64,000 nt of DNA from Inonotus obliquus (Eukaryota; Basidiomycota; Agaricomycetes; Hymenochaetales; Hymenochaetaceae), in contig JAJHTX010000005.1 of the NCBI GenBank assembly GCA_032164295.1, positions 496,001 through 560,000 on the forward strand, given 5' to 3'. The notes under the pieces were generated by a model. That model made no database searches, had not been told where the DNA came from, and saw nothing but the letters and a program-made list of their open reading frames with translations. How positions within the stretch are numbered: position 1 is the first letter of the stretch; each line of letters starts with the position of its first letter. Position numbers and translations under genes: made by a program. Below are positions 47,933 through 61,513 of the stretch, one piece after another.

Positions 47933-49435
47933 CAGCCGGCGAGAATGCCGTTGTAAGCAGGCTTCTTGTTGAGATTCTATCTGACCATCAGTACATCAAG
48001 AATTCCGAAAGCAAGTTGTGTCACGAACCTCGTCCCAAGGGAGTGCGGCACCCTGTCCTTGGAATGTATCTGGTACCCAAGAGTACTGCAGAGAGAGAAA
48101 GTAAGCAACCGCAAGTCATCCATATCTTAATAGGACACTCACTTTGTCCGTGAAATCCCAGATCGTTACGCCAATGCATGCCTGGACAGACCTACATGCC
48201 GCGATCACGGTCTGGTAATCCTGAGCTTGTTGCGCAAGCTTTTGATCATCGGCAGGAAGCGTCAAGCGAATGTCAAGTTCGGTGATTGCGACCTGCAATA
48301 AAAATGAGACGCAGAGACGTGATGAGAAAGAATGAAGGTGTACCTCGACGCCCAAATTAGCAAACGACTGGATAGTTCCAGCTATGTTTGAGGGAAGGGA
48401 GCCGGAGATAAGGTGAGCCTGGAGTCCGACACCATCAATAGGCACACCCTGGCCCTTCAAAGTTTGGACTAGGTTAAGTAACGCGGTGGTCTTCGCGCCT
48501 AAAAATGACAGGATTGAGTTTTCCATGATAAGCAGGTCAGTATGGAGGATTTACCTGATCCTTCGATGTTGTAATCATTGATGTATAACTTTGCGTTCGG
48601 ATCTGCAGCTCGTGCGGCGTTGAAAGCGATATTTATGAAGTTGGTATTCAGGGTATTAGAGAAGACGCTCGAGCGCAGTGAGCCGTCATCATTACTATCC
48701 CGCGTAATCAGCAATCCAATGATTGACAAATCGAGCCAACCAAGAGTACTCACAGAACTTCGTTAGCAACGTCCCACGCGTCTGATCAAAGTTAGCTTAT
48801 TCCTTAAACCCAATAATAGAGAACACGACGAACAACTGTTCAGAACGTTGAAGGAGATTAGTAATTGTGAAGAAATAAGAATTTTCTTTGACACTTACAT
48901 TTGTCCCGCGTACTGGCCAACGACAGTAGAACAATGCGTTTCAATGATGGAGGTGAGAGTAGCCTGGTCAAAACCACCATTGGAAACCCAGCTTGGGAGC
49001 TGGCTATACCAAACGCAGGTATGGCCTAGGTCATGACCAGTTAACTTGAAAGAGAATTAAAAACACAACACGTAAGACCTACCGCGAAGAATCTGGCCGT
49101 TTGTTCTGGCGAGGTTGACAATCTGATCGGCAGAACTGAAAGAAAACTGTCCACGGCTTGGTTCAGTCGAGTCCTGTAAATATTTCGTACCCGTTAGCAT
49201 GTCTAGGAACGAGTCTGACCAGACTGCGACAAACCCATTTCAGCGCGTTCGCTGGTGTGACCTGCCCAAAGTCGGCAGTGTTTCTGAGGATGGTGAGGTA
49301 CGGCTGATCGTTTAAGCTAGGGCCATCCACAGCAGTACCGAAGTAGCGCTTGCCAGCGGACTGTGCAGCTGAGTTGAGCTGCGCCGCGACAAAGGAGATG
49401 GAAGAAGGTAGCAAGACAAGTCCAAACGACTTCAT
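47933..49435 (-). CDS. Secreted GH10 endo-beta-1,4-xylanase without CBM
   Basis: Multi-exon gene. A signal peptide ([19 protein letters not shown]) leads straight into the GH10 barrel ([29 protein letters not shown]). The acid/base Glu lies in WDVANEVL near 48755-48776 and the nucleophile Glu in AITELDIR near 48272-48295. Other family parts are [33 protein letters not shown] and [15 protein letters not shown]. It ends with [12 protein letters not shown]. The enzyme cleaves the xylan backbone outside the cell. It lacks the CBM1 module and linker that the two neighbouring xylanases carry, yet its catalytic domain is very like that of the 51072-52825 gene, so one of the pair has gained or lost the CBM since duplication. 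The second of two nearby ATGs was chosen because it starts the signal peptide. Confidence 0.94.
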
Positions 49436-49490
49436 TGTTCGACTTTTCACGGGTTGTCGAGTGCTGAACCATTTCGCAAGACAACTTGAC

Positions 49491-49497
49491 TTTTATA
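49491..49497 (-). promoter_or_regulatory. TATA box of GH10 xylanase 1
   Basis: The minus strand reads TATAAAA, 56-62 bases upstream of the ATG at 49435. The same spacing is seen for the two other xylanases. Confidence 0.7.
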
Positions 49498-50241
49498 CTG
49501 TAGACCAGCCCCGGAGGAATATCGCAAAATCGGTGGACCTCATATTTGTCGGAAAATGAGCGTGAGCACTACGAATGTCACGGCATCAACATGAAGATCG
49601 ACCGGACCGCCAGCAGATGTTGAGACAGACATGAGAGAATGAATTGGCCAAGCCTTTCCATGTTGTCATTCGTATGTTACGGAAAGCTCGTGATTGTGAA
49701 AGTTGACCTTCGATAGTCAAGGAATTATCCGAAGCTCAGTTGCGAAATGACCTCGGTGCATCAACCTGTGCCGATTGGTGACAAGTAGATCCACCCGAAG
49801 CTGGTTCTTTGGTGAAATCGTCCGAGCTCATATATCAGTAGAGCCGAGGATGAAACGACGGTATTGCTGGGGTTTCCAAGGCCAAGCCGACGGAAACGAG
49901 AAGCCCAGCAACATATGACCTGCAATGTGAGTGAACCTGATCCGTCTCGATTTTCACATAGGCGCACTTGGACGATATGGTGCAATTTTTGATAGTCTTG
50001 ACCCCATACACCATTCCTCCGGCGACGTCACTCGACAATAGTCACACAACACACATGACCTGTCTTGATGCATCAAACGAGATGTTGCTCCAAGGAACGA
50101 CAACTGACATACCCTAGCTCGCGGGTAATAAATATGAGTCTTGAGGTGCCCACCGGCGTATTGCAGCAGCTGAGAGTCAAAGCAAACGCATGACTTATGT
50201 CTAGTGCCAATCCCCATTTATAAGATTGAGCGACACACACA
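49498..50241. other. Intergenic region upstream of xylanase 1
   Basis: Xylanase 1 upstream region and SDHAF3 3' flank. Short frames only; no gene is recognised. Confidence 0.45.
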
Positions 50242-50897
50242 TTATCTTCGCTCACGCCCACTCTGGCCATCGTCTACATCACCCAATGCTATCCGTCCCT
50301 CTTCTTCCCTCGCCTCAGCCTCCAGTTCCGAGGGGCTCTTCCATATCTCCTTCGTTGCATGCATGAGCTCGTATAGCTGCCCAATCTGTTCCTTGGACAT
50401 CTACACTTCGCGCGTTAGCTTTCACCAGATCGCAGCGCCGCCGGTACTGGACGCACCTTCTCAAAAACAGTTGAGTCAAGCTTTCTACCCTTCCATCGCA
50501 CCGCCGTCTCCTTATCCTTCGGCAACTCGTCCAGATACATCTTCCATTGCGATAGGAAGCCCATAATATGTAAAGGGTTGTCTACACTTCTGTGCCGTCG
50601 AAATTCTGTAATAGGTGAGAAGTGAGCATTCCAGTTACGAGTTGAACTCTTTTCGCCTGGAACATACCCGCCCTCACGTAATCATCTCCTAACGACCGCA
50701 TCTCAACAGGCAAGTGTCGATGAGCACGAAGAATACCGCGATATAATCTAGAAAAGACGAGCTCAACACATTCAGATTCATGAGGTGAGTCAATTCGGGA
50801 CCGACGGAATTGGAGGCAATAGGGTCGCGCTCGTTTTACGTAGATTCAAGGGCTTATCGGATATTGATGTTGCTAGTCGAGGTAAAGTCAATCTCAT
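50242..50897 (-). CDS. SDH7: Succinate dehydrogenase assembly factor 3 (SDHAF3/ACN9)
   Basis: Four short exons (50806-50897, 50668-50747, 50457-50605, 50242-50400) join in frame to 159 residues. The protein belongs to the mitochondrial LYR family and helps mature the iron-sulfur subunit of succinate dehydrogenase. The N-terminus ([13 protein letters not shown]) looks like a targeting sequence. The core motif [14 protein letters not shown] is followed by [19 protein letters not shown], then [20 protein letters not shown] and [20 protein letters not shown]. The first donor (gtcggt) is weak but is the only one I found that keeps the LYR frame. The gene sits between two xylanases on the same strand with only about 175 bases to the next one. 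No single exon is long enough to stand out as a frame. Confidence 0.9.
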
Positions 50898-51071
50898 CGT
50901 CGAAAGAAATGAAGGCAAACAAAACAGCTACGGAGTGGCGGGTGGCATAACCAACCAAAATGCATGTATTAGTCATCGCATCGCGTACATAAGCTCTCAA
51001 ACCTTCCGTCCGGAGACCGAAATCCTAATTTTTATGATTTAATTTATAAATACAAGGTATACTTCAGTACT

Positions 51072-52825
<1,754 letters not shown>

Positions 52826-52883
52826 TTTTGGGGAGAGTGTGTGTCGAGAACCGAGTCGCCATTCTTTCTCGAACTACTCAAGA

Positions 52884-52890
52884 CTTTATA
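52884..52890 (-). promoter_or_regulatory. TATA box of GH10 xylanase 2
   Basis: The minus strand reads TATAAAG, 59-65 bases upstream of the ATG at 52825. Confidence 0.7.
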
Positions 52891-53629
52891 CTCGCGGACA
52901 AGCAAGCAATAGCGGTTTAACATCGCAAGTTTCATGGATAACCCCTCTGACGGATACATGCGCGTGAGCTTAAAGAGAGGCAGACACTCGGGCGAGGACT
53001 TTCCGACCGCAAAAACACAAACGAAGGAGTAAATGGGCCAAGCACGTCGATCATCCATAGTTGTCTGCAAAAGGATAAGAAAGGCGAAGCGAAGGGCACG
53101 TGAGCGAGGAGACGAGAACACCTCAATTCAGAAGGTCGCGTCAGCATCCTAATTGCGAATTAGAATCCGGCAAAAGTTCTTGCAAGAGTGACGGGCCGGA
53201 GCGGTCCAGACAGACCAAACAAGTTCTTCTCAGCATATATTCAGGTACTCGAACAAAATCCGGATCCTGACATGACCTTGCACACCGAAATATTGCCGTC
53301 CTAAGCGACCTTAACACAATGGGGAAAATAGATGCAACCCATGACAGCCTGCGTTGCGAGTGCCAGCAAAGCATGAGTACATTCATCCGCATTGGAATCA
53401 GCGACACTTCGTAAATCATCACTCACACCGGAACTTGAAGCGCTGTGTGCACCAGGGAAAATAAGAGTTCCAAGAATAAATTTATTCCCTCGTTCCCGAA
53501 ACAGTCATCAGACACATTTATAAGACGAAGTTTTACAGATGCATGGAAGGAAGTATCAACTAGAACCCGCGAAACATGACCGATGAACCCAGGAAAGGGG
53601 ATAAAGAAATATAAGGTAGGAAGTCATTC
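52891..53629. other. Spacer between xylanases 2 and 3
   Basis: Xylanase 2 upstream region and xylanase 3 3' flank. No gene is recognised. Confidence 0.5.
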
Positions 53630-55402
53630 TCAGAACCCTGCGACAATGCCGGTGTAAGCAAGCTTCTTTTGCATGTTCTATCAAACGGCGCCGAGTCAGC
53701 TTGCGACGTAAAATCTGACAGAGGACTACTAACCTGATCCCATGGGCAAGCCGCGCCCTGGCCGCTGAAAGTATTCGGAACCCACGAGTACTACATCAAA
53801 GGTCATCAATCTGACTTGAAAGTTATCATATGATCGAAACAAACCTTGTCTGAGAAGTCCCAAATAGTGACACCAACGCACCCGGCAACAGCATTGCACT
53901 GCCCGATGACAGTTTGGTAGTCCCTTTGTTGCTGCTGAAGGTTCCCTTGCGAGGCGGGGAGTGGCATACGGATGTCGAGTTCTGTGATGGCAACCTGTAA
54001 CACAAAATCAGACTGGTGATATTGAAGAAATGATAAATTTACATACCTCGACACCCATCGCGGTAATTTGTTGCATGATGGATTGCATGGCAGTGGGAAC
54101 TTCACCGACAATGAAATGACACTGGAAGCCAACACCGTCAATAGGTGCACCGGCCTGCTTCAACGAGCTGACGAGGTTGACAATAGCATTCGCCTTTCCA
54201 CCTGGATTTATTGCTGTCAGAACTGGAATGTGAGTACTTACAAAATGCATTTTTACCTGAATATTCAATGTTGTATTCGTTGACATAGAGCTTCGCGGCG
54301 GGGTCTGCGCTGCGTGCAGAGCTAAGAGCGATGCTGACGTAGCTCTGACCGAGGACGTTGTAGAATACATCCGAACGCCAGGAGCCATCATCATTACTAT
54401 ACGAATTATAGTGAGTTACACAACCTTTTCATAAAATGCCTTCCGATGTAACTGACAAAGGCTCGTTGACTACATCCCAGGAATCTGAAGAAAACAGCGT
54501 TGTTAGCAAATCTGGGCAGATTATCAGAGAAACATGTAGACAAACAGCTAAAAAATTCAGTCAGCAAGCTATCATGCGAAGAAATCAGCGCCTCACATTT
54601 CTCCCTTGAAGTGGCCGACAACGGTTGAGCAATGTGTTTGGATGACGGAGGTCAGGGTTGCAGCATTGAAGCCGCTGTTCGAAACCCAGCTTGGAAGTTG
54701 ATTGTACCAAACACAGTTGTGACCTTTGTCCCAATAATATCAGGAATAGGTAATAGAAGGTGCGAGTTCAATCAACTAACCGCGAACAAGTTGGCCGTTT
54801 GCTCTAGCCTCAGCAACAAGGCTGTCAGCATTGCCGAACTGGAAGTTGCCACGCGACGGTTCCGTCGAATCCTATTCAAGCCGAAGTAAGCATCTTTCGA
54901 CACGATACGGTTTGCCCAAACCAATATACATACCCATTTCATGGAGTTTGCTGGCGTCAACTGACCGAACTCGCCCTTTGTTCTCAAGACGGCCGCATAG
55001 GCCGCATCGCTTCCGAACTCGGAAGCATCTGTTGCAGTACCAAAATATTTCTTCCCAGCGGCCTTAGCAACGGTGTCGAGACCAGAAGTAGGTAACGGGC
55101 CTCCACCGCCAACAGTCGTCGTTGGCTGTTGGGTGGGAGCCGAGGTGGATGGCGGAGGCGGTGGTGGAGGAGCACTTGCCGACGGAAGACACTGAGAGTA
55201 CCAGTCGTTCGAGTAAACACACGTAGTTCCAGCCACGCAAGTAGTCGGGCCGGTCCAGCCAATGCCTCCGCCTGAGCAAGGAGCGTTCAGTGATCAAACG
55301 CGTGTTTGCCAATTGACACTTACATTGTCCCCAAACAGCCTGCTGCGCCATGGCGAGCGGCACCAGAGACAGAAGAGAAAGAAAAGCAGTTGAGAGCTTC
55401 AT
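53630..55402 (-). CDS. Secreted GH10 xylanase with N-terminal CBM1, diverged
   Basis: Multi-exon gene. Signal peptide ([20 protein letters not shown]), then CBM1 ([27 protein letters not shown]), again with an intron inside the first Cys codon, and a Pro/Ser/Thr linker with a run of seven prolines. The GH10 barrel follows ([30 protein letters not shown]). The acid/base Glu lies in WDVVNEPL and the nucleophile Glu in AITELDIRM. Also present are [36 protein letters not shown] and [10 protein letters not shown]. It ends [11 protein letters not shown]. It is the most diverged of the three xylanases (NEYNIEYSG against NDYNIEGSG in the others), suggesting an older duplication and perhaps a different product profile. 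Confidence 0.95.
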
Positions 55403-55465
55403 TGTTACTGCCGCAAGTTGACCTCAAGCACCAGATTGCTTTGTTGTTAATGAGCATCCCTCGAC

Positions 55466-55472
55466 CTTTATA
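55466..55472 (-). promoter_or_regulatory. TATA box of GH10 xylanase 3
   Basis: The minus strand reads TATAAAG, 64-70 bases upstream of the ATG at 55402. Confidence 0.7.
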
Positions 55473-55815
55473 CGAGTCGCTCGGTTCTATATCGCAGAAA
55501 CAATGCGACTTACGGTGGTTTGGGGATGCGCCAGCGTATGAGGTACTCGACATTTTCGCCGAGAGCGACGTAGCTGACCGCTGAAGTTCGTGTTTGATGA
55601 TTTTCTTTCATCCTTGGATGTCACAAGACTTGCCGGCAAGTTATTTATACATCAATAGCAGCCCTAATTTCGGAACCATGTCGACCAGTCTCAATTCTAG
55701 ACACGCATACCCAGTAAAAGAAGCCAGATTTGTACCAGCATTGATGCGGCGCAACCACGTGGTTTCTAACAATAGACCACACGAGGCTGGATTTGCTAAT
55801 TCCTCGGTGCCGCAC

Positions 55816-56179
55816 TCACTCTGAAGTCAGTTTTAGAGCCTAAATCCATTCATCGTCAGTCGGAGAGGTTTTCCTGATGGATCAGAAGGGACTTCGTACT
55901 TACCGCTTGGAGGAGTCCCGCGGTATTCCCTTCTCTCCTTCGGAAATACTCCTCAATGCTCAAAGAGGTCGCCTGTTCAAAGACGGGCAGCCCGTCATCG
56001 CTGTAAGACTCTTGCCGTCGGTGCGATTCCCTGCTTTTCGGATCTTTCGGTAGATCATCGGATACAGGATACTTTGGGTGGCTCGGATGGCATGCCAGCA
56101 TCAACTGGTCAGTGGATACATAGCATAGCTCCAACAGAAAGGGCGGCATCTCTGCAACCCACACACTGGACGAGAACAT
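55816..56179 (-). CDS. Small hypothetical protein
   Basis: Two-exon model: 55904-56179, a strong gtaagtac donor, then 55816-55839, giving about 99 residues. The C-terminal half is hydrophilic (LSIEEYFRRREGNTAGLLQA) and ends LKLTSE. There is no recognised domain and no clear signal peptide. It is supported only by the donor-acceptor pair keeping frame and by amino-acid composition. It could be spurious. Confidence 0.33.
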
Positions 56180-57513
56180 CCATGGTGAGATGCTGTGTGA
56201 TTCAACTCCAGATGAGAAAGCTGGGCAGGCGCCACTAAAGATACTGGACGTTCGTCAGCAAAAGGTTCTGAAGCCAGTTGAGCCCATCTTCCCGCTGCTG
56301 ATTGACACGTGTTGGCAGGCCGTTGTTCATCGATGTAAATGTCTTCAATCGGAAAGCAATAAATGATGAAAAAGATGGGGCAACTTGCCCAGCTAGTCGT
56401 CGAAGAGCGAGGAGTTTGTTTGTTTTTGTTTTAATAAATTGACACTTCATGCACGTGACTGATTTCGGTCATATGCGCCCTCTTTTTCAATCTTCAATAC
56501 ATTTTCGGCCTCACTTCGTTGCTCGCAAGCGTTGCGAAGTGAGTCGAATACTACGCTGCACCGTTTGATTTTTCTTCTGCTTTGCTGACAAGATCAAGTG
56601 CGTAGTCAACTTGTCACCTTGTCCATCACTCAAACACCGAGCGACTCGATTGTCATCGTAAATGCAGTTTTTCACGCTCAACGTTCCGAGTCTGGACAAG
56701 AACAGGAGAACGGCAAATGCGGTACAATGGAAGGTGTTCTATGACTGCTTCATTGTATAACCTTGATCTGAGCTTGCTCTGATCATCTTCTGAGTGATCA
56801 TCACTCAGAAGAGCAGACGAGAGAGGCATTATCCAACACCGGAGTTTGGGAATATCCTTTGGATCATGATCCTGCTGTGGTATCTTTTACTTCCATACGA
56901 TTGTGCATAGCACATAGCACTACTTTGGGGACCTATTCGGAACATAAATTTGTGTATTTCGTTTGGTCACTAGCTGACTAGTACTCACTCGTTCAGCGTG
57001 TTCGGACACAGGACGCCTCTTGCAGGATCATATCTATTCTCGGAAATCAAGTAGTACCCGTCATGTTCGAAACCTGTGGGCATCAGAGTTACTTGATTCT
57101 CCATATCAAGGACCATCTAACTGATGCTTATTATTGGACTTATGCCTATTTTCGTACCCGGATCCATGGACTTTTCAATAGATTACGCTTTGTCTTTGCC
57201 GATTTCTGGTTCGTGTTGAGGTCTTCAAGTGGGAATTTATCCCTGCCAAGAGTCAAAGTTGTTCTATCAGCATGGAGATAGCTGTGGTGGCTATGCATCA
57301 CTGTATTAATATTCCCACCTCAAATTGGCGCGTTCATTTGAACCCCGGCCATCAGGTATTCTCCGCGACGTGATTTGATGGGCGTTATTTACCATCAGAG
57401 GCGACTGTTGTTTCTGCTATGTCCCAATCTTTCTCTCACCCGTTCCGTCACCTCATATACAGCCCCTCTGTTTATTCTTTGAACGGCTGGTCCAACTTCC
57501 TCCTGGGTGCAAC
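56180..57513. other. Intergenic region
   Basis: No gene is recognised. A perfect 10-bp inverted repeat lies at 56787-56811 and is listed separately. Short frames such as 57063-57281 have no supporting features. Confidence 0.45.
56787..56811. repeat. Perfect inverted repeat
   Basis: cttctgagtg and its exact reverse complement flank a 5-base centre (atcat). It could form a hairpin or be a dimeric protein-binding site. Function unknown. Confidence 0.8.
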
Positions 57514-59336
57514 ATGAAACTCACACTTTCTAGCGTCTTGGAGCCATCTTCGTTCTTGTGCTTGTTCATCTTATTCGCTACCTTGGCCAGGTCCTGTTAC
57601 GCTCAATGTAACGTGCAAGCACCAGCTGGCGATGTAATCGTATGCGCGGCGGCGGACCCAAGGATACAATACAATCCACCCATGAACAATGGCTCTTCCG
57701 TTTGGGAACCGATTTCACCCAAGAGGACTAAGGCGCAAGGATTATCAACAGCAGATGTTGAAGCTGAAGTTTCTCTGACGTTTCAAGGTATGCCAAGTAG
57801 CAGTCCGTTGCTGTGTTATTCTAACAAAGCTGCTTTCTTTTCATAAAGGCACTTCATTGAAATTTTACGCCATCACTACTTCAGATTATCCTCCTTTACT
57901 GGTAACACTTGATGGCAGCGACATCACACCTCCGAGCCTATCGGACCAGAGACTGACGGTTCGAGAGACGAGTCTGGGCGGACCTGTGGTAGATTCCACA
58001 ATAAACCACACTGTTGTCATACGCAAGAGTCCTGGTGCCAGCACCGATGCTTCGTGGAACATAGTCGCGTTCAGGTACTTTCATTCCTGCTTGTTATGGC
58101 TTTTATTTACGTTATCTTAGCTTCACACCTTCTCGAGTCGGTCCGCCTCTATCAATCGTACCGGTTTCACACTCGGATGAAACATCTACGATGGGCACGT
58201 CGTCCGCCGCCGTCAGTGACACTGACCCACCGAATTCACCGAGAAAACTGACCGGAGGAACCATTTCGGGAATTGTAATAGGAACCTTGATTGGAGTTGG
58301 TCTCGCCGGCGCCTTGCTCGTCTGTCTTCGACGTCGACGGACCTCCGAGATTCCTCCTGAGCCGCTGATAATCTCTCCAGTGGATACAAGACCGAACCGT
58401 TCGCGCTTTCGCAGGTTGAACTCTGTGAGGCTTCCACACTTCACTGCGCCGCCGTCTGTTTGGCCATCTTCTACGGGGCTTGCAAGCCGAGGGGAAGTTC
58501 GCCCGATGTCAGCCGCGCGTGGACCGATACAGCCGAGTATTACACCTTACACGTTGCCGGCGATTCCACCAAAGCTGGTCGTTCCGTCCCCACCTAGACG
58601 CCCAAAGCCACAAAAACCCAGGGCCTCCAGATTTGTCATTACGAACCCATCAAGTCTCTCGAGTCGCTCTATCGGTTCGCTCTCGCTTAGAGGTAATCGC
58701 CGACCGGAACTTATGCCTGCAAAGGATAATAGCGTGGATCTGTTAACTTCCGGAGATTCGGCTCCGCTTGGGAATGTGGAAGAGGAGATAGCGGTGGAGC
58801 CGCGCCCAACTAGGTTAGACAAAGGCAAGCAAAGAGCTGTCGATTCTGGGTCTGGGAGGCCAGATCCCGTTCCGCCACGCCGATCAGCAATGGCTCGGCA
58901 ACGTTCATTACATCGGTTCTTCTTCACGACAAATCCGAGTCCTTCAACTTCGTCAGGTTCATCAACGACGGTCTCGCAAGGAAGATCTGCGAGTATGAGG
59001 AAGGCGTCGGCCGTGGCCGAGTATGTCCGAGACCAAATGCGTCGTAGACCACCGAGGAGAAGACACCCAGGCTCGAAAATGCCACCAATGTCTACCGCGA
59101 TGCGTGCGCCAGTCTCTATTCCGGAGCACACACTTTCAAGTGTGCTTCTGCCGGTACCTGAAGCTGTTCCTTCGCGACAAGCACCACGGCACAGCAGAAC
59201 AAGTCAAGTGCGATTTTTCACTACGAACCCAAGTCCATCAGTGGGTGACGGGGCCAGTGAACGTGGGGAGACGGAATCCTCTCTATCGGAAATACCTCCT
59301 CCAAGGAAAGATAAGGGGAAAGCACGAGCTTTCTAG
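57514..59336 (+). CDS. Single-pass plasma-membrane protein, hypothetical
   Basis: Three exons (57514-57787, 57849-58074, 58121-59336) join in frame to 571 residues. A hydrophobic signal sequence (SSFLCLFILFATLARSCYA) precedes a secreted domain of about 200 residues with potential N-glycosylation (NGSS, NHTV). A Gly-rich transmembrane helix (TISGIVIGTLIGVGLAGALL) is followed by a stop-transfer CLRRRR. The long cytosolic tail is basic, Pro/Ser-rich and probably disordered, with a recurring motif: RFVITNPSS, RFFFTTNPSPS and RFFTTNPSPS. This architecture is common among basidiomycete sensor-like proteins of unknown function. No enzymatic domain is recognised. Confidence 0.82.
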
Positions 59337-61513
59337 GCGTCCGTCGTCCCCTCTCGTGTTATAGAATATAATTATATTATTTATTAGCGGGCACTATCAT
59401 TACACCTTCGGAGCGCAAAGTTCTGTAGCATAAGCATGTATCATCTCCTTTCCGGACATCCTGGCATTTCCTTTAGCATAGGCATAACCAATCTATCCCA
59501 TTCTTGTGTCCATCAGATAAAATTCTCAGGGCTAGATACATGAGACCGAGAAGAATCAGACCAGGCGTACCAAGAACTCAGGCTATCACTTCGTTTGTAA
59601 TCCGCTCTTCTTCCAGAGATGTCACCGCGGGTGACATGATCGCTCCGGTGATCGCTTTGAACGCAGTAGAGTGATGTTGGTAACCCGGCAATCGCTTGTC
59701 TGGATCATACGGTGTTAATGAAGTGGTCCCTCAACTACACAATCAGATACCGAAAATCCAAGAATACCTGAGCACAGAACCCATTGTGGGTTGTAATGCT
59801 CACTCCAGCTCATACCAGAGAGAGCTGGATAGCTGGAATCCTTGCATATGGTGTTAGCAAGAGCAATGAATGTCATTGAGCTCCGTAACCGGGATCTTTT
59901 AAGAAATCATCGACTGGGCCGCGTATTCTGGGCCAAGATTGCATCATTGCCAGTGGGAGCCCGAATAGACCGAGAGAGAGATGCTGCGTGCGTGAAAATC
60001 ATCTTCATGACAAGAAACGTTGGCCTCAAGTGATGAACAGCACAGCCGTGAGGACAAGACGCGTTGGAATAGGATCCATAGTAAGCTGATTTCGTAGACC
60101 GTTGTGCTTTATCTCACAGGTCATGCTTTGAGATACCGCTAGTATTCCTTTCATTGTTACCAACATCACAGATTTCAGGTATGATATCCGGACACGGGAC
60201 AACATGGTACTAAGCACAGCTTGTTATAATGCCTTCACCCAGGGAGTGATACTCACCTCATTCGGGAGCGTGATAACAAAGGCCAGAAGAGAAGCGAAGG
60301 TAAGAGAGGCGAACAATCCAGTTTTCACGCGAGCACAGGTTTCAGGAAGACTGATCAGTGTACAGCAAACTCGACAGTCATAGCACCACAATCACGTATT
60401 CTCCAAGAAAGAAGAGCATTCTCTCGTCTCCTTCACAAAGATATTTTCTCCGTGTTGTCTTAACGTGTTGTGTTCGCTCCGGAAGAAGTGGATGCTGTCA
60501 AAAGTCGAGGGTTGAGTGACGCGAGTTGAAGCGAGTTCAACTGTTGCCCTGCATTGTTGCAAGAGAATAACACTGTTTGTGATAATTTTGACTATAGTTC
60601 CCAAATATGGCAACCTGCACGCTTATATAATACCGTCCTGTGGATAAGATAACGCCACCAAAGTCAATGGAGCTGTGTTGTGTTTGCTGTTCGCTACGTT
60701 CATTCATTAACTTACATTAGCAAAGTGTAAAATGAAGCTCCTCCATAATATCACATGCCTTCATGCTCCATCGGAGCACACCCTACCGTCTGGAGCATAA
60801 CTGCATAGCCTTTAGGAACTGCGAGTCTGCGGTTAGGCCTACGTGGACAAATATTGATCTTCAGCGAAGTTGTAAACAAGCCGGTCTGCCACCTGTACGC
60901 GTACTACTGCAGTGCTTGCGCCATGAGCTGTACTCGAATGTCCGGCGTTCATATTAGCTAAGGTTAATATAGCACCATTGAGTCGTCCGGGTTTCCGTAT
61001 CCTTACTAGCCCTTTGACAGTGACATATAAGACATTTTTGCAGTGCAAGGAGGTTTTGAGACCCATTTCTCCGGAAAAGCACAGCGAAATGTTCTGTGTT
61101 CATGACTTATTCAAGGACCGAAATATCGTTACCGTGAAAAGATCCGCTTTACTGCGATGAAGTACAATCACCTGGCTACGGTACCAGATGTCTACCGTGC
61201 CCATCAACTTATGAGAGCACTCGTAGAAGTCGAATTGCTGTGATAGTTGCGACGACGGCAATATTAATCGTTCTACCGGGAGGCACAGGCCCGGGAACGG
61301 CAGTTGGAGGTCTTCAGTCGGTATAATAATAGTAGCTGTTGTAAGGCTGGTCATGAGGGCCTCAATAGCTTCAAAGATTCTAATGGGATTCATATCATGA
61401 TGAACCACTCCATTAGATATCAATCAGAACAGAACAGAACTCTTCCTGATATAGATGCATAGTATCAGAACAATCAGGAGCGCACATTGCGTTATGATCT
61501 TTTCTCAGGACGC
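59337..61513. other. Weakly coding region, possible decayed membrane-protein gene
   Basis: The minus strand from about 60380 to 59460 holds hydrophobic and ordered-looking stretches. Examples are VKTGLFASLTFASLLAFVI, and the segment YDPDKRLPGYQHHSTAFKA, which runs into LGTPGLILLGLMYLAL through an in-frame TGA. I could not assemble an open model, so a pseudogene or a gene with missed introns are both possible. The rest of the stretch shows nothing. Confidence 0.25.
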
